A stretch of 64,000 nucleotides of DNA from DASSBQ01 sp040981125 (lineage in GTDB: Bacteria > Nitrospirota > Nitrospiria > Nitrospirales > Nitrospiraceae). Positions 25,619 to 34,900 of the stretch are shown one piece after another (the stretch's first letter is position 1; every line of letters starts with the position of its first letter). The notes beneath the pieces were generated by a model that did no database searches, had not been told where the DNA came from, and saw only the letters and a list, made by a program, of their open reading frames with translations. The translations under genes were made by a program, and so were the position numbers. The DNA lies in the NCBI GenBank assembly GCA_040981125.1, contig JANRMQ010000002.1, positions 348,926 through 412,925 on the forward strand, in the 5' to 3' direction.

Positions 25619-27589
25619 GTGATCGCCGTGGACATTATTCTTGTTTCCATGCCTTTTGCGGATGTGGAGCGGCCTTCTATAGCCCTTGGCCTACTGCAGG
25701 CATCGCTTGAGACTACCGGCATTCAAAGCGAAGTCGTCTACGCGAATTTCGGTTTCGCCGAGACCATAGGATTGGTGGCTTACCAAGCGGTGCAATCGAC
25801 ACCCGCTGACCACTTACTCGGTGAATGGTGTTTCGCCGGCCATCTCTTCTCCCAGACATCATCGAAAGACGAAGAGTACCTGAACTTGATGCTGGACGTC
25901 CGATGTCAGGGATTTCCGGCGGATCTGGGCCGGCGAAAAGACTTGATGCGCTGGATCCGTGCACAGAGCGGAGCTTATGTCGATCGACTCGCGCAAGAGA
26001 TCGTCGCGCGCGCACCGCGCATCGTTGGATGCAGCAGTGTGTTTCAACAGCATTGCGCTTCCGTAGCGCTTTTCAAGAGAATCCGAGAGTTGGACCCACG
26101 GATCGTGCTGGTGATGGGCGGTGCGAACTGTGAAGCTGAAATGGGAAGGGAAACGCTGCGGGTTTTTCCATGGGTGGATTGTGTGGTCTCGGGGGAAGCG
26201 GACGCCATCTTCCCCGAACTTTGCCGTTCCCTCCTCAGATACGGGCGAGCAGTCAAGGCGACGACACTTCCTCACGGCGTGACCTCGCAAGCCGACTTGC
26301 GCAACGTCTTACAGATCGTGTCGGCGGGGGGCAGCCCGCTATCGCGACCAGTTCCCGCCGATATGGATGCGATTCCTGCTCCAAATTACGATCATTACTT
26401 TCAGACATTGGAAGCGTCGACACTGTCGAACCTCCTCCGGCCATGGTTGTTGGCGGAAAGCTCCCGGGGCTGCTGGTGGGGCGAACGCTCTCACTGCACG
26501 TTTTGTGGCTTAAATGGTACCGGAATGGCTTATCGCTCGAAATCTGCAGAGCGGGTCTTGGCCGAGATAGCTGAGTTGTCCGAGCGCTATGGTGTGAACA
26601 GTATTCAATTCGTCGACAATATCCTCGACATGTCATATTTCAAAACGGTTCTGGCGAAGCTCGCGGCCGGCGGAGAGAAGTATTCATTGTTCTATGAGAC
26701 GAAGGCGAACTTGAAGCGCGAACACGTCAGGCTTCTGGCGGACGCAGGTGTGCGTTGGATTCAGCCGGGAATTGAAAGTCTCGACGACAACGTACTGCGT
26801 CTTATAGGCAAGGGAACCTCGGCGCTGATGAACATACAGGTACTGAAATGGTTGAGAGAGTTCGACGTTGACGCCGCATGGAACATGCTCAGTGGAGTGC
26901 CCGGTGAGTCAGATCAATGGTACGCTGAAATGGCACAATGGCTGCCGATGGTCTTCCATTTACAGCCGCCAAGCGGGGTGAATCGACTTCGCTACGACCG
27001 GTTCAGTCCATATCAAACCCGCCCGCGGGATTTCGGCCTGGAGATTGAACCTAGCCGGGCGTATGGGTATGTCTACGATTTACCGAGAGAATCCCTGGCG
27101 AGGCTTGCGTACTACTTTGAGGATAGCGGCCAGGCAGCGCATATCCATCGAGGGTTGCAACAACAGCCCGGCCAGAAGAAACTGCAAGAGGTCGTGCAGC
27201 AATGGAACGATATGTGGCGCATCTCACGCCCGGTTCTCCAGGTTTTCGATGACGGCCGGCGTTTGCACATGATTGACACACGCCCCTGCGCCTACCAGAC
27301 CCGCTGGACTACGGAAGGACTAGAGGCGGAGATTTATCGCTTGTGCGACTGCGCCCAAACGCCCGCATCGCTCGCTAAGGAGATATCAACGCGACGTGGA
27401 ACAACAGTACGTCTGCAGGAAATAGAAGCCGGCATCGACAAGTTGTGCCGCTCCCGAATTGTTCTGCGGCTGAATAACAAGGTGCTGGGCATCGCAGCCG
27501 GCACAAAGGATCTCTCATCTCTTCCGGCGTACTCCTCTAGACCGGAGAACGTGCAGGAAACCATTCGGTTTACATCTGCTACGATGTAG
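25619..27589 (+). CDS. RiPP maturation radical SAM protein 1-type enzyme
   Basis: The 656-residue product has a B12-binding-like N-terminus (MPFADVERPSIALGLLQASL; GANCEAEMG; VSGEADAIFPEL) and a radical SAM cluster written CWWGERSHCTFC (C285, C293, C296). That is a CX7CX2C spacing, characteristic of the maturase family found beside nitrile-hydratase-leader and similar peptide precursors (TIGR03975). The last 120 residues resemble a PqqD-like winged-helix segment that could bind a leader. Two GTG starts (25619, 25628) are possible. It is third in the run beginning with the repeat protein. The call to family is good; the reaction is unknown. Confidence 0.87.
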   Translation: MIAVDIILVSMPFADVERPSIALGLLQASLETTGIQSEVVYANFGFAETIGLVAYQAVQSTPADHLLGEWCFAGHLFSQTSSKDEEYLNLMLDVRCQGFPADLGRRKDLMRWIRAQSGAYVDRLAQEIVARAPRIVGCSSVFQQHCASVALFKRIRELDPRIVLVMGGANCEAEMGRETLRVFPWVDCVVSGEADAIFPELCRSLLRYGRAVKATTLPHGVTSQADLRNVLQIVSAGGSPLSRPVPADMDAIPAPNYDHYFQTLEASTLSNLLRPWLLAESSRGCWWGERSHCTFCGLNGTGMAYRSKSAERVLAEIAELSERYGVNSIQFVDNILDMSYFKTVLAKLAAGGEKYSLFYETKANLKREHVRLLADAGVRWIQPGIESLDDNVLRLIGKGTSALMNIQVLKWLREFDVDAAWNMLSGVPGESDQWYAEMAQWLPMVFHLQPPSGVNRLRYDRFSPYQTRPRDFGLEIEPSRAYGYVYDLPRESLARLAYYFEDSGQAAHIHRGLQQQPGQKKLQEVVQQWNDMWRISRPVLQVFDDGRRLHMIDTRPCAYQTRWTTEGLEAEIYRLCDCAQTPASLAKEISTRRGTTVRLQEIEAGIDKLCRSRIVLRLNNKVLGIAAGTKDLSSLPAYSSRPENVQETIRFTSATM

Positions 27590-27619
27590 GCCTGAGGGAG
27601 GGCCCCACCACATGCTCCG

Positions 27620-28900
27620 CTATGCCGGGGTTAACTTCTTGGATACCTGCTCATAGACCGCCCATCCGAGCGATTCCAATTCCTGCCTGGCACGAGGGGA
27701 CACCGTTCCGGCAATCCAAAACTCGCGCCGGGCGATACGAGGCCGAGTGGGAACATGGGCTGTGAGGCCCTGCGCGACCATTGCGACGCGCGAGGTCCAA
27801 AACAGATGATCGACGGGTAGCATCACGACCAACGCGTGATCCTTGGTATAAAGAGCCGGGAGACGCGGGAGAGCGAGCAGCCGGTCGACTGAGCCGACGT
27901 GCAGATGATAGCCGCGCATCATCTCCGCCACCTGTTGGAAAAACAGGGCCAGTTCCTCGGAATTCGCCTCCTTCGCTACGGCGAGGAAGGCCCCGCGATC
28001 GTCGACATCGGCTAATTCTTCGAGCGCGGCGGTAATGATGGTCCAGTGTCGCGGTGAATACTGCGGATTGAGGAAGAATCGGTTGACGTCCTCCTCGCCC
28101 ACGCCCATCGTCAGCAATTTGCTTCGATCGAGAGCACGCAGATCGCCTGGTGAATAGTCGCGGACCTGCTCATCGAGATAAGAGGTCCAGCGAGTCGCGC
28201 TAAAGGTCATCCACAGGATAGCGCCGCCCGGCATGAAGAAATATCCAACCTGAGGTGCCAAATCGGCGGCAAAGGCAATCCACGCCAGTTCATTGAGTTC
28301 ACCTTGCAGCACGGGATTGGATGAATAGGGATCTACCCCGAACTGAAACGCGAGGTTTCGCTTCATATACGAGAACCCAATCGTCGACTTCGTCACCGAA
28401 TCTTCCGAATCGCTGAATTCAAAGTTGAGAACGCGTCCTGGCATCTGGAGAAACTCCAACAGGCCCCCACCGACGCTACGGCCGACGCGTCCCGGCTCCG
28501 TGATGAGCATCTTCGCGCCGCGGAACGGGTGAAGGATTTGGAACTTGAGGGCATTGGCGAATACATCCGATCCGCGCACGTCCTTCAACGCCGCGATGGC
28601 CTCGCTTTCTACGATCCGGCTTCGGAGCATGGAGGTCCCGGCAGCGGAAAACGGCCCGAAGTCCGAGAGCACGACAAAGTGGTGTTGGGCGCCATCGTTC
28701 ACCACTTCATCTTGGACCAGATAGTGCGGCCCCTTGAGCCAATCCGGCGGCAGCAGCGCCTGGGCGGACATCGGTGGAGGAACTTCCCACCCGAGCGGTC
28801 CCGGCTGCGGGGGGGCGAGCGGCGCCGGCTCCGGCTCTTTGGCCATCGAACAGGCAGCCAGGAGCGCACACACAAGCGTCCAGCCGAGGCGGCCTGACAT
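27620..28900 (-). CDS. Large lipoprotein of unknown function
   Basis: From the ATG at 28900 the product is about 426 residues with lipobox LLAAC (about residue 17), followed by a Pro-rich linker (EPAPLAPPQPGP) and a globular part. That part contains helical and hydrophobic stretches, such as VGYFFMPGGAILWMTFSATRW. No domain is recognised. A longer frame starts at 28975 but would bury the signal. It is convergent with the radical SAM gene, 30 bases away, so it is probably not part of that locus. Confidence 0.65.
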   Translation of the reverse strand: MSGRLGWTLVCALLAACSMAKEPEPAPLAPPQPGPLGWEVPPPMSAQALLPPDWLKGPHYLVQDEVVNDGAQHHFVVLSDFGPFSAAGTSMLRSRIVESEAIAALKDVRGSDVFANALKFQILHPFRGAKMLITEPGRVGRSVGGGLLEFLQMPGRVLNFEFSDSEDSVTKSTIGFSYMKRNLAFQFGVDPYSSNPVLQGELNELAWIAFAADLAPQVGYFFMPGGAILWMTFSATRWTSYLDEQVRDYSPGDLRALDRSKLLTMGVGEEDVNRFFLNPQYSPRHWTIITAALEELADVDDRGAFLAVAKEANSEELALFFQQVAEMMRGYHLHVGSVDRLLALPRLPALYTKDHALVVMLPVDHLFWTSRVAMVAQGLTAHVPTRPRIARREFWIAGTVSPRARQELESLGWAVYEQVSKKLTPA

Positions 28901-29251
28901 GCCCGGCCTTGTGCCGCACGGTAATTCTCTCACCTCAGACGCACCCCTATCAGTTAAAAGAGCCAGGAAGCTCACCGCGAGCGAGAGGGTGGTTAGAGTT
29001 GATCACCATATTGGTGGCCTAATTGTGCTCGTCTTGGCAGGCCTGACATGTCTGGAGGTTTTGAGGAATGGCTCCCAGAATCGGCAGATCGAGGAACATG
29101 TGAACGGTAGGAGGCGTTTGCATCACGCTCGTTCTCGTTCAGGAGTGGGAATACACCCGACCGTCAGCTGCCCCTGACCCCGGTGCCTGGCCCGCTCGCG
29201 AGCCAGGATATGTCGCCCCGAAAGTATCGCCGGGAATCACACGCCCATGAT
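28901..29251. other. Intergenic region, nothing recognised
   Basis: These 351 bases between two lipoprotein genes on the minus strand show only a small CACCA-TAT-TGGTG inverted repeat near 29002-29014. I see no gene, clear promoter or terminator. Confidence 0.4.
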
Positions 29252-29647
29252 TTACGATTGAGCCGGCGCTAATAGCGCCACGAGTTCCTCTGGACCGCCA
29301 CGGGTGTCCTTTGTGAGGTGATACCGGGACTGGGCGTATGCGAAAAAGGCTTCACGGCGCTCTTCTCGGATGCCAAACAACTCGCTGAGCGAATTCAGGT
29401 ATTCACCGCGGCCCTGGGCCATATCCTGCTTCAAATTATCGAAATTGATCGCCACGAAGGCAATTATCTTGTGATCGGCTTTCAACGCGCCATCACCGGT
29501 AAACCAGTCGCCCGGCGTGGTGGAAGAAAGGAAATCTTTCGTAGAGCCCAGGATATTCCCGATCGTCTCAGTGACGGTACAGCCGGATAGGGCTAAGCAC
29601 AGCACCGCGGCGGACATACTGTATCTCACGACGGATGTTCCACCCAT
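29252..29647 (-). CDS. DUF3015-like lipoprotein
   Basis: The 131-residue product has lipobox LSGC (about residues 20-23). The mature part contains IAFVAINFDNLKQDMAQGRGEYLNSLSELFGI and AYAQSRYHLTKDT..PEELVALL. Its run RGEYLNSLSELFGI matches the recurrent 'A.GEGE.L..LA.L.G' line of the DUF3015-type envelope lipoproteins as I remember it. TAGGAGG five bases before the ATG supports the start. The role is unknown. Confidence 0.65.
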   Translation of the reverse strand: MGGTSVVRYSMSAAVLCLALSGCTVTETIGNILGSTKDFLSSTTPGDWFTGDGALKADHKIIAFVAINFDNLKQDMAQGRGEYLNSLSELFGIREERREAFFAYAQSRYHLTKDTRGGPEELVALLAPAQS

Positions 29648-30010
29648 GACGCCCTCCTATTCTGAGGCATGGAGCTTACGCCTCTGCTCAAATTCATCCT
29701 CTGTCCGGCAAAGCATACGTCCAAGCAAATATAAGAACCACTGTCAGATTTAACAGGTGACGGTTTTTGTCGAGCCACCGGCGTGCCCAGCTTTCTCCAC
29801 GACGTCCCGGCAATCCGGGGCATTTCCAGATCATCGCCTTGGCGTCCTCCACGCGTGTGTAGCGCGGAAAGAGACGTAAGAGCGTCACTGGAGGCGTTTA
29901 TCCGGCGCGACAATGAAGAGGGCTGACGCGTCGCTCGGCTGCTCAAAGGGGTAAAACTTCTTGGGCGCAAAACGGTTCAGTCAGAAATTCTTCCGACCCG
30001 TTCCAGGTTT
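29648..30010. other. Intergenic region, nothing recognised
   Basis: About 360 bases lie between the DUF3015-like and Slp genes. Open frames here have skewed, Ser/Arg-rich products without ribosome sites and look non-coding. No regulatory feature stands out. Confidence 0.4.
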
Positions 30011-30541
30011 TCATTTTCGGTGGACCCCCACCGGCACTGACGGCACATATTGAGGATCGATATTCTCCCAAACGCTGTGCTTCCCGCTCGTATCCCAGCC
30101 TCGCATGTACAGCAGCAATAGTACCGGCTCGGTCTTGAACCGCTGTTCGCCCGTCACTCGTCCGACCACTGTCACGCGTCCCCAGTCGCGGAAATTCGGG
30201 TGAAGTTGCTGCTTCTCCACCATCACCCAATAGGAACCGGCTTCAGGACCATAGGGGTCGACGGGGCGGTGGGGTTTATAGTCCTGGTCCACCGGGCGGT
30301 TCTTGAGACGCAAAAAAAGGTGCTGGTCATTTTCTTCCACTTCTGTGATCGTTCCTCCCCAAATCAGCACCTTCCCGACATAGGAGTCCGGATGGGTGTT
30401 TAGCATCGTCAGCGTGACGCCGGGCTGTGCGATCCACGTATATCGCCGTGGCACGGCGGAACATCCGCTTAGTGCGACTGACAGGACGACAGCCAAGACA
30501 CAACAGGCAGTCCAGCGTTGTAGGCGGTTGCAGCAAGTCAT
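30011..30541 (-). CDS. Slp family outer-membrane lipoprotein
   Basis: The product (176 residues from the ATG at 30541) has lipobox LSGC (about residues 24-27). An OB-like domain typical of Slp follows: NTHPDSYVGKVLIWGGTITEVEEN, LFLRLKNRPVDQDYKP and WGRVTVVGRVTGEQ. Slp proteins are starvation- or stationary-phase-induced outer-membrane lipoproteins. An in-frame ATG at 30586 would extend the N-terminus without need. It is the last chromosomal gene before the integrated element. Confidence 0.85.
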   Translation of the reverse strand: MTCCNRLQRWTACCVLAVVLSVALSGCSAVPRRYTWIAQPGVTLTMLNTHPDSYVGKVLIWGGTITEVEENDQHLFLRLKNRPVDQDYKPHRPVDPYGPEAGSYWVMVEKQQLHPNFRDWGRVTVVGRVTGEQRFKTEPVLLLLYMRGWDTSGKHSVWENIDPQYVPSVPVGVHRK

Positions 30542-30795
30542 AGGAAGATGCCCTCGGTTGTGGGGTCGAAAAGCAAAGCGGCCCATTCTACGTGGTTGGA
30601 GTGGGATGGTCCATGCCCTGCAGGCGCAGGGTAGTGGGCTATTTTGCTTGTTGGGGTTTCCTGAAATTCCGAGAGGCGGTTACGTTGGTTGAAACTACGT
30701 ATACGTTGTCCTATAACGTGTCCTATGACACCCTCCCCGAGAAACAGCCAGCCGAGAAGAACGTCGCTAACCTATTATCACATCAGGGGAAAGAT

Positions 30796-30839
30796 TGGTG
30801 GTCCCAACGGGATTTGAACCCGTGTCTGAGCCTTGAGAG
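30796..30839 (-). repeat. Left attachment site (displaced tRNA-Glu 3' fragment)
   Basis: These 44 bases are identical to 37912-37955, from the CCA end through the T arm and variable region to the anticodon loop. The sequence diverges immediately after CTTGAGAG, and the 5' half of a tRNA is missing, so this is an att site and not a gene. Confidence 0.88.
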
Positions 30840-30968
30840 TGGATTCAGAGTGGAATTACAAGCGGCTTGATTTTGCGATGGTTTTCCCGTTTTATCTTAC
30901 AGATTGGGCAGTTAAATGCTTTCTATTCGCTCTAATACTTTGAATGAGACGGATAATGTTGGAAGGCC

Positions 30969-30988
30969 TTTAGCACAAATTTAGCACA
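30969..30988 (+). repeat. Candidate integrase arm-type sites, left end
   Basis: TTTAGCACA occurs at 30969-30977 and again at 30980-30988, 11 bases apart. TTAGCACA recurs once at the other end of the element (37855-37862), where it is part of an inverted AGCACAG/CTGTGCT pair. Placement about 130 bases inside one end and about 50 inside the other is what lambda-type integrase arm sites would look like. Confidence 0.45.
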
Positions 30989-31113
30989 TCTATGGATTGA
31001 GGAATTTCCCTTGTCTCATGCCGTGCAGAGAACCATGTCCGGAAATGCACACTCCAGCGACCGAAACATCCCCGACCAGTCTACATATCTCGATGCAAGA
31101 ATTGTTTGGTACA

Positions 31114-31386
31114 CTATGGGTCTTGCTTAACCCGTCGCCAGCCCTTCTGTGCTAGACACTTATCAAGGTCGTTTGGTCCTGGGATGGGACGGTCCATCCT
31201 CGATCCGCGTGGAGCAATGCATTCATAGCGATCCCAATGGAGATCGTCGCGCGTTGCGCCATCTTTCGAATACTCAATGTCTCGAGTGCAACTGAATACA
31301 GTGAGTACTACGAAGCCAGTCAGAAGCCGTTTCCACGGTGGGGTCCACCCCCTAGCCAGATATGGCTGTATTGATCGAGATGCCAA
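31114..31386 (-). CDS. Small lipoprotein
   Basis: The 90-residue product has a hydrophobic segment ending in a VFSC lipobox (about residues 30-33) and a short mature part with two more cysteines (YECIAPRG, DKCLAQKGWRRV). The pattern of a charged helix, a conserved Cys and a terminal 'C...KGW..V' resembles small lipoproteins common in environmental bacteria. It is cargo at the left end of the integrated element, on the same strand as the antiporters. The function is unknown. Confidence 0.55.
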   Translation of the reverse strand: MASRSIQPYLARGWTPPWKRLLTGFVVLTVFSCTRDIEYSKDGATRDDLHWDRYECIAPRGSRMDRPIPGPNDLDKCLAQKGWRRVKQDP

Positions 31387-31572
31387 ATGCCGGACCTATA
31401 TTCTTGAGGATGGTCTGTTGCATAGTGAAATGTACGCGAGCCGCGTTATACGCGACAACCATCCCGACTTACTTCCGCCACAGCGACCGGACCGCCCCCG
31501 CCACCGAGGAGAAACGCTATGAATAACGTGAGATCCATCCGATGTTTACACGTCACCGGGTGTTCTAAGGCG

Positions 31573-32781
31573 CTACCCTTCTTCGTTAAGGCCGAGCGTC
31601 TGGCCTGTGGCATTGCGGCCTCTTTCGTCTGCCTGAAGAAGATGGCGAGGTACAAAAGCCACCTCCGCGACAACAGTGGGAACAACCGCGCTGGCAATAA
31701 CCGCCGCCACCAAGAAGGAATACTGTTCTTGTGTGACAATGCCATGTGAGAGCCCGTAGAGCGATGAGATGGTCCCAAAGGTTAACCCCGTCGACATCAT
31801 CAATGTGTAATACCACCGCTCATTCCGGTCTTGCCGAAATAAGCCAATCACCGGATACAGGCCAAAGATTTTGGATACTATCTTACCTGCCAGCAAGGTG
31901 AGAAACACCAAAGGGGCCGCAACGAGCGCTGGAAGAGACACGAGTGTGCCGGCCCGAATAAAATAGAACGGTGTCAGAAATCCTACCGTCAGTGTTCGCA
32001 ACCGCCTGATCCAATGCGCATCTCTCGCTGCACTGCCGGCTAACACCATTCCAGCAATATAAGCGGGAAGAACAGCTTCGCTTCCCGACCATAAGGCCAG
32101 GGCTCCTAACCCAAAAAGGACCAACATAATCCATTTGGTTCGAATGGCGGCGGTTCGAAACGCAAACCGACGGGTCATCCATCCCGTCAGTGCAGGAAGC
32201 GACATCAGCACTATGGTCGTTCCGACAAGAAATACAACGGTCTTATACGTGAACGGCGCAAACAGTATTCCGAGAACGATGACGGTCCCGAGATCGTTGA
32301 TGAAGCAGGCTCCCAAAATGCCTTTACCGAACGCTGTCTTATTGAAGCCCGTATCCAACATCACAGCATAAACCACCGCCATTGAGGTGGTCGATAAGGC
32401 GACTCCACAGAGCCAACTCGCTTGCGGATCCCATTTGAGAATATAGAAGGCCACGGCCGCGCATCCGAAAAATGGCGCGACAAATCCCACCAGGCCGACC
32501 ACACTGACTTCGGTCAATTTGGCTCGTAGAACTTGTGGGTCTAATTCAGCCCCTGCAAGGAATGTGAGGAGAACGGCCCCAATGGAAGCCAGGAACCGAA
32601 CCCACTCCGCATCCGCCATCAGGACGGCATTACTGAAACCAGATGCATGTAATAGAGCTCCGACACCTACGCCAACGCAAATTTCGACGAGCGCGATAGA
32701 TAGCCGAAGGCAGGCTGCAAGTAACGCAGCAGCAACTGCTACGGCGAGCCAAAGGAATGCTGTTGTAAAAAACTGATCCAT
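31573..32781 (-). CDS. CPA2-type cation:proton antiporter
   Basis: The product (402 residues from the ATG at 32781) is almost entirely transmembrane helices, with motifs of the monovalent cation:proton antiporter-2 family. These include VRFLASIGAVLLTFLAGAELDP, ALSTTSMAVVYAVM and the Asn/Asp site GACFINDLGTVIVLGILF. It should exchange Na+ or K+ for H+ across the inner membrane. No regulatory C-terminal domain is present, so it is a short form. AGTGGAGG lies seven bases before the chosen ATG; longer frames upstream lack a site. It sits 213 bases downstream of nhaA in the integrated element. Confidence 0.85.
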   Translation of the reverse strand: MDQFFTTAFLWLAVAVAAALLAACLRLSIALVEICVGVGVGALLHASGFSNAVLMADAEWVRFLASIGAVLLTFLAGAELDPQVLRAKLTEVSVVGLVGFVAPFFGCAAVAFYILKWDPQASWLCGVALSTTSMAVVYAVMLDTGFNKTAFGKGILGACFINDLGTVIVLGILFAPFTYKTVVFLVGTTIVLMSLPALTGWMTRRFAFRTAAIRTKWIMLVLFGLGALALWSGSEAVLPAYIAGMVLAGSAARDAHWIRRLRTLTVGFLTPFYFIRAGTLVSLPALVAAPLVFLTLLAGKIVSKIFGLYPVIGLFRQDRNERWYYTLMMSTGLTFGTISSLYGLSHGIVTQEQYSFLVAAVIASAVVPTVVAEVAFVPRHLLQADERGRNATGQTLGLNEEG

Positions 32782-32994
32782 GTGGAGTCCTCCACTCAAC
32801 TGTGACCGCATAGCAGAAACCGCAGAATAGCGGTCCCGATACGGTGACATGATGCCCCAACGGCTACGAAGATGTAGCGTAGGAGTCATCAGCCTTCAGA
32901 GCGAAGGCGGTTGTACGGGGGACTCCATCCCCTGGGAGTATAAAGCGAACTCGGATCGAGACACGCCAGAATGCTAGGGATCTATACGCGTCCT

Positions 32995-34329
32995 CTACTG
33001 CCTGATTCTCCTTAGAAGGACCCAGCCAATTGCGCCGGCCACGACAGAACCTAATAGTATCCCGACCTTCGCAGATCTCATTGCATCTGTACCATGTGGA
33101 AATGCCAATCCTGTAATAAACAGCGACATCGTAAATCCAATGCCCGCAACAAATCCCACTCCGACAAGGTGGGACCAGCTTACACCATCCGGCAGCTTCG
33201 CTAACCCGGTTCGAACAGAGAGCCACGACGCCCCGACAACGCCTATCGGTTTACCGGCCAGGAGGCCCACCGTAACGCCGACAGCTACAGGGCTCATGAG
33301 CGTCGCCATGATGTCGGATCCCAGCGTAACTCCTGCATTCGCGAGCGCGAAAACGGGCATGACAAAGGCTGTTACCCACGGATGTAACGCATGCTCAAGT
33401 CGCTGGAGCGGTGTATCAATGTTCTTCACATCAGCCTCTAAACGGCGTGCGACCTCATGTCTTGTTTCATCGGCTAGCGGCGGCTTATCCGGGGAGATCA
33501 CCTCTTCGAAATGCCGGAGTAGCGCACGTCCTCGTACGATGAACTCCTGGCGACCGAGCCGGGTACGCGCCGGGATAGTCATGGCGGCCAACACACCAGC
33601 GATTGTGGCATGCACTCCTGATAAGAGAAAGGCCAACCACAGACCACCGATCCCTAACACCGAATAGACGAGCGGATGCCGCACGCCGATCACATTGGCC
33701 ACAACAAGAAGTATAAGGAAGACTGCACCGACACTGAGACTTACCCACGAAAGCGTGGAGGTGTAGAACAAAGCAATGACGACCACGGCCATGAGGTCGT
33801 CTGCTATCGCCAGTGCGGCAAGGAAGACCTTCAGGCCCAAAGGGACTCTCTTGCCAAGCAAAGACAAGACACCCAAGGCAAACGCGATATCGGTGGCCAT
33901 AGGGATGCCCCAACCCGGCATCCCTAGACTTCCCCAGTTAATCGCCGCGTACAGCGTCGCTGGGACGATAGTCCCCCCGAGGGCAGCGGCCAACGGCAAA
34001 AACGCTTGCCGAAATGAAGCAAGTTCACCTACGAGCATCTCACGCTTGATCTCCAAACCAATGACAAAGAAGAACATCGCCATAAGACCATCGTTGATCC
34101 ATTCCAGGAGTGTTTCTGTCACGGCATAAGGTCCTACAGTGAAACCAACTGGCACATTCCAAAGAGCGATGTACCATTCGGCCCAAGGAGAATTGGCCCA
34201 CAGCAGCGCGAGCACTGTAGCACTAAGGAGCAGCACACCACCGGAAGACTCGGCATGAATAAATTCCTGCAAAGGTTCCACAACCGTCTGAATGAGTGAG
34301 TGTTCGTCCAGTTTTTTCGCTCGCCTCAT
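32995..34329 (-). CDS. nhaA: Na+/H+ antiporter NhaA
   Basis: The product (444 residues from the ATG at 34329) contains the NhaA landmarks SSGGVLLLSATVLALLWANSPW near the N-terminus, MATDIAFALGVLSLLGKRVP with the first conserved Asp, and ALAIADDLMAVVVIALFYT with the adjacent Asp pair that binds Na+. It is an inner-membrane electrogenic 2H+/Na+ exchanger used in salt and alkaline tolerance. An upstream frame to 34470 adds a polar leader and is less likely. It and the CPA2 gene form the metabolic cargo of the element. Confidence 0.92.
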   Translation of the reverse strand: MRRAKKLDEHSLIQTVVEPLQEFIHAESSGGVLLLSATVLALLWANSPWAEWYIALWNVPVGFTVGPYAVTETLLEWINDGLMAMFFFVIGLEIKREMLVGELASFRQAFLPLAAALGGTIVPATLYAAINWGSLGMPGWGIPMATDIAFALGVLSLLGKRVPLGLKVFLAALAIADDLMAVVVIALFYTSTLSWVSLSVGAVFLILLVVANVIGVRHPLVYSVLGIGGLWLAFLLSGVHATIAGVLAAMTIPARTRLGRQEFIVRGRALLRHFEEVISPDKPPLADETRHEVARRLEADVKNIDTPLQRLEHALHPWVTAFVMPVFALANAGVTLGSDIMATLMSPVAVGVTVGLLAGKPIGVVGASWLSVRTGLAKLPDGVSWSHLVGVGFVAGIGFTMSLFITGLAFPHGTDAMRSAKVGILLGSVVAGAIGWVLLRRIRQ

Positions 34330-34799
34330 GTTGTACCAGCCTGTCAAAGAATCGTATTGTCCAGCTTCGTAACGACCTTGGTGTGGAGGGAAAGCCGATT
34401 CACGCACCCAGTGTTTTGCAACTTGCCATTCAGCGACCAGCCTGTTTCTGTCCCGTTCCAAAATAGGCAAGTGTTTCTTTAGCGGATCGCAATGGTTAAC
34501 GGGGGAGGTGTTTCACGAAGGGCTGTACACAGCCTATCTCATTTAAGGACAGCGGAAATATACAGATATCTAGTCGATAATTCGAGATTTTTCGGTCGAG
34601 GCCTTTTGGGGGCCTTATGGAGTGAGTCGTTGCGACAGTAACCGCGCTTCACAAGCGCTGTAATCAAATTTTCCTCAACCCTCTCCCGGACCGAACCATC
34701 TGGGTCCCAATTATCCCGGTGCTAACCGACTTCTATACGTAACGCCATCGCGCCTTCATTTAAATACTGGCGCCCTACGTAAGAGGCTAAAACTTGCTG
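34330..34799. other. Intergenic region of the element, possible origin or control region
   Basis: About 470 bases, A+T-richer than the flanks, lie between divergent nhaA and the RHH-like gene. GCGCTT-CAC-AAGCGC at 34644-34658 is a perfect six-base-pair inverted repeat, and AGGCC..GGCCTT near 34598-34616 is another. No gene is seen. In plasmid-like elements such a region could hold an origin, but nothing here proves one. Confidence 0.35.
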
Positions 34800-34826
34800 T
34801 TGACATCCAGTTAACGTCTATATAAA
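34800..34826 (+). promoter_or_regulatory. Promoter overlapping tandem operator-like repeats
   Basis: TTGACA at 34800-34805 is a perfect -35 hexamer. TATAAA at 34821-34826 lies 15 bases later and would be a slightly close -10. Both hexamers fall inside or next to the 11-base tandem repeats that run to 34859, so a protein bound there would block transcription of the gene at 34901. Confidence 0.5.
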
Positions 34827-34859
34827 GTCTATGTAAAGTCTATGCAACATCTAACAAGA
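34805..34859 (+). repeat. Five tandem 11-bp repeats upstream of the RHH-like gene
   Basis: Units begin at 34805 (ATCCAGTTAAC), 34816 (GTCTATATAAA), 34827 (GTCTATGTAAA), 34838 (GTCTATGCAAC) and 34849 (ATCTAACAAGA). The period is one helical turn, so all units face the same side of the DNA, as with CopG/MetJ-type operators. The outer units are degenerate. Confidence 0.65.
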
Positions 34860-34900
34860 CCATTTCATTAAATACACATCAGATTGAGCATGGAGAACAC

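Noticed and set aside
29626..29970. Minus-strand frame of 114 codons upstream of the DUF3015-like gene
   Set aside because: Ser/Arg-rich product without ribosome site, overlapping a well-supported lipoprotein start.
30796..30839. Second tRNA-Glu gene
   Set aside because: Only the 3' part from CCA to the anticodon loop is present; the 5' half and its pairing arms are missing.
30592..30870. Plus-strand frame crossing the left att site
   Set aside because: It reads antisense through a tRNA fragment, so it is a chance frame.
34330..34860. Iteron-type replication origin
   Set aside because: The 11-base units overlap a promoter and are too short for usual 17-22-base iterons; an operator is the simpler reading.
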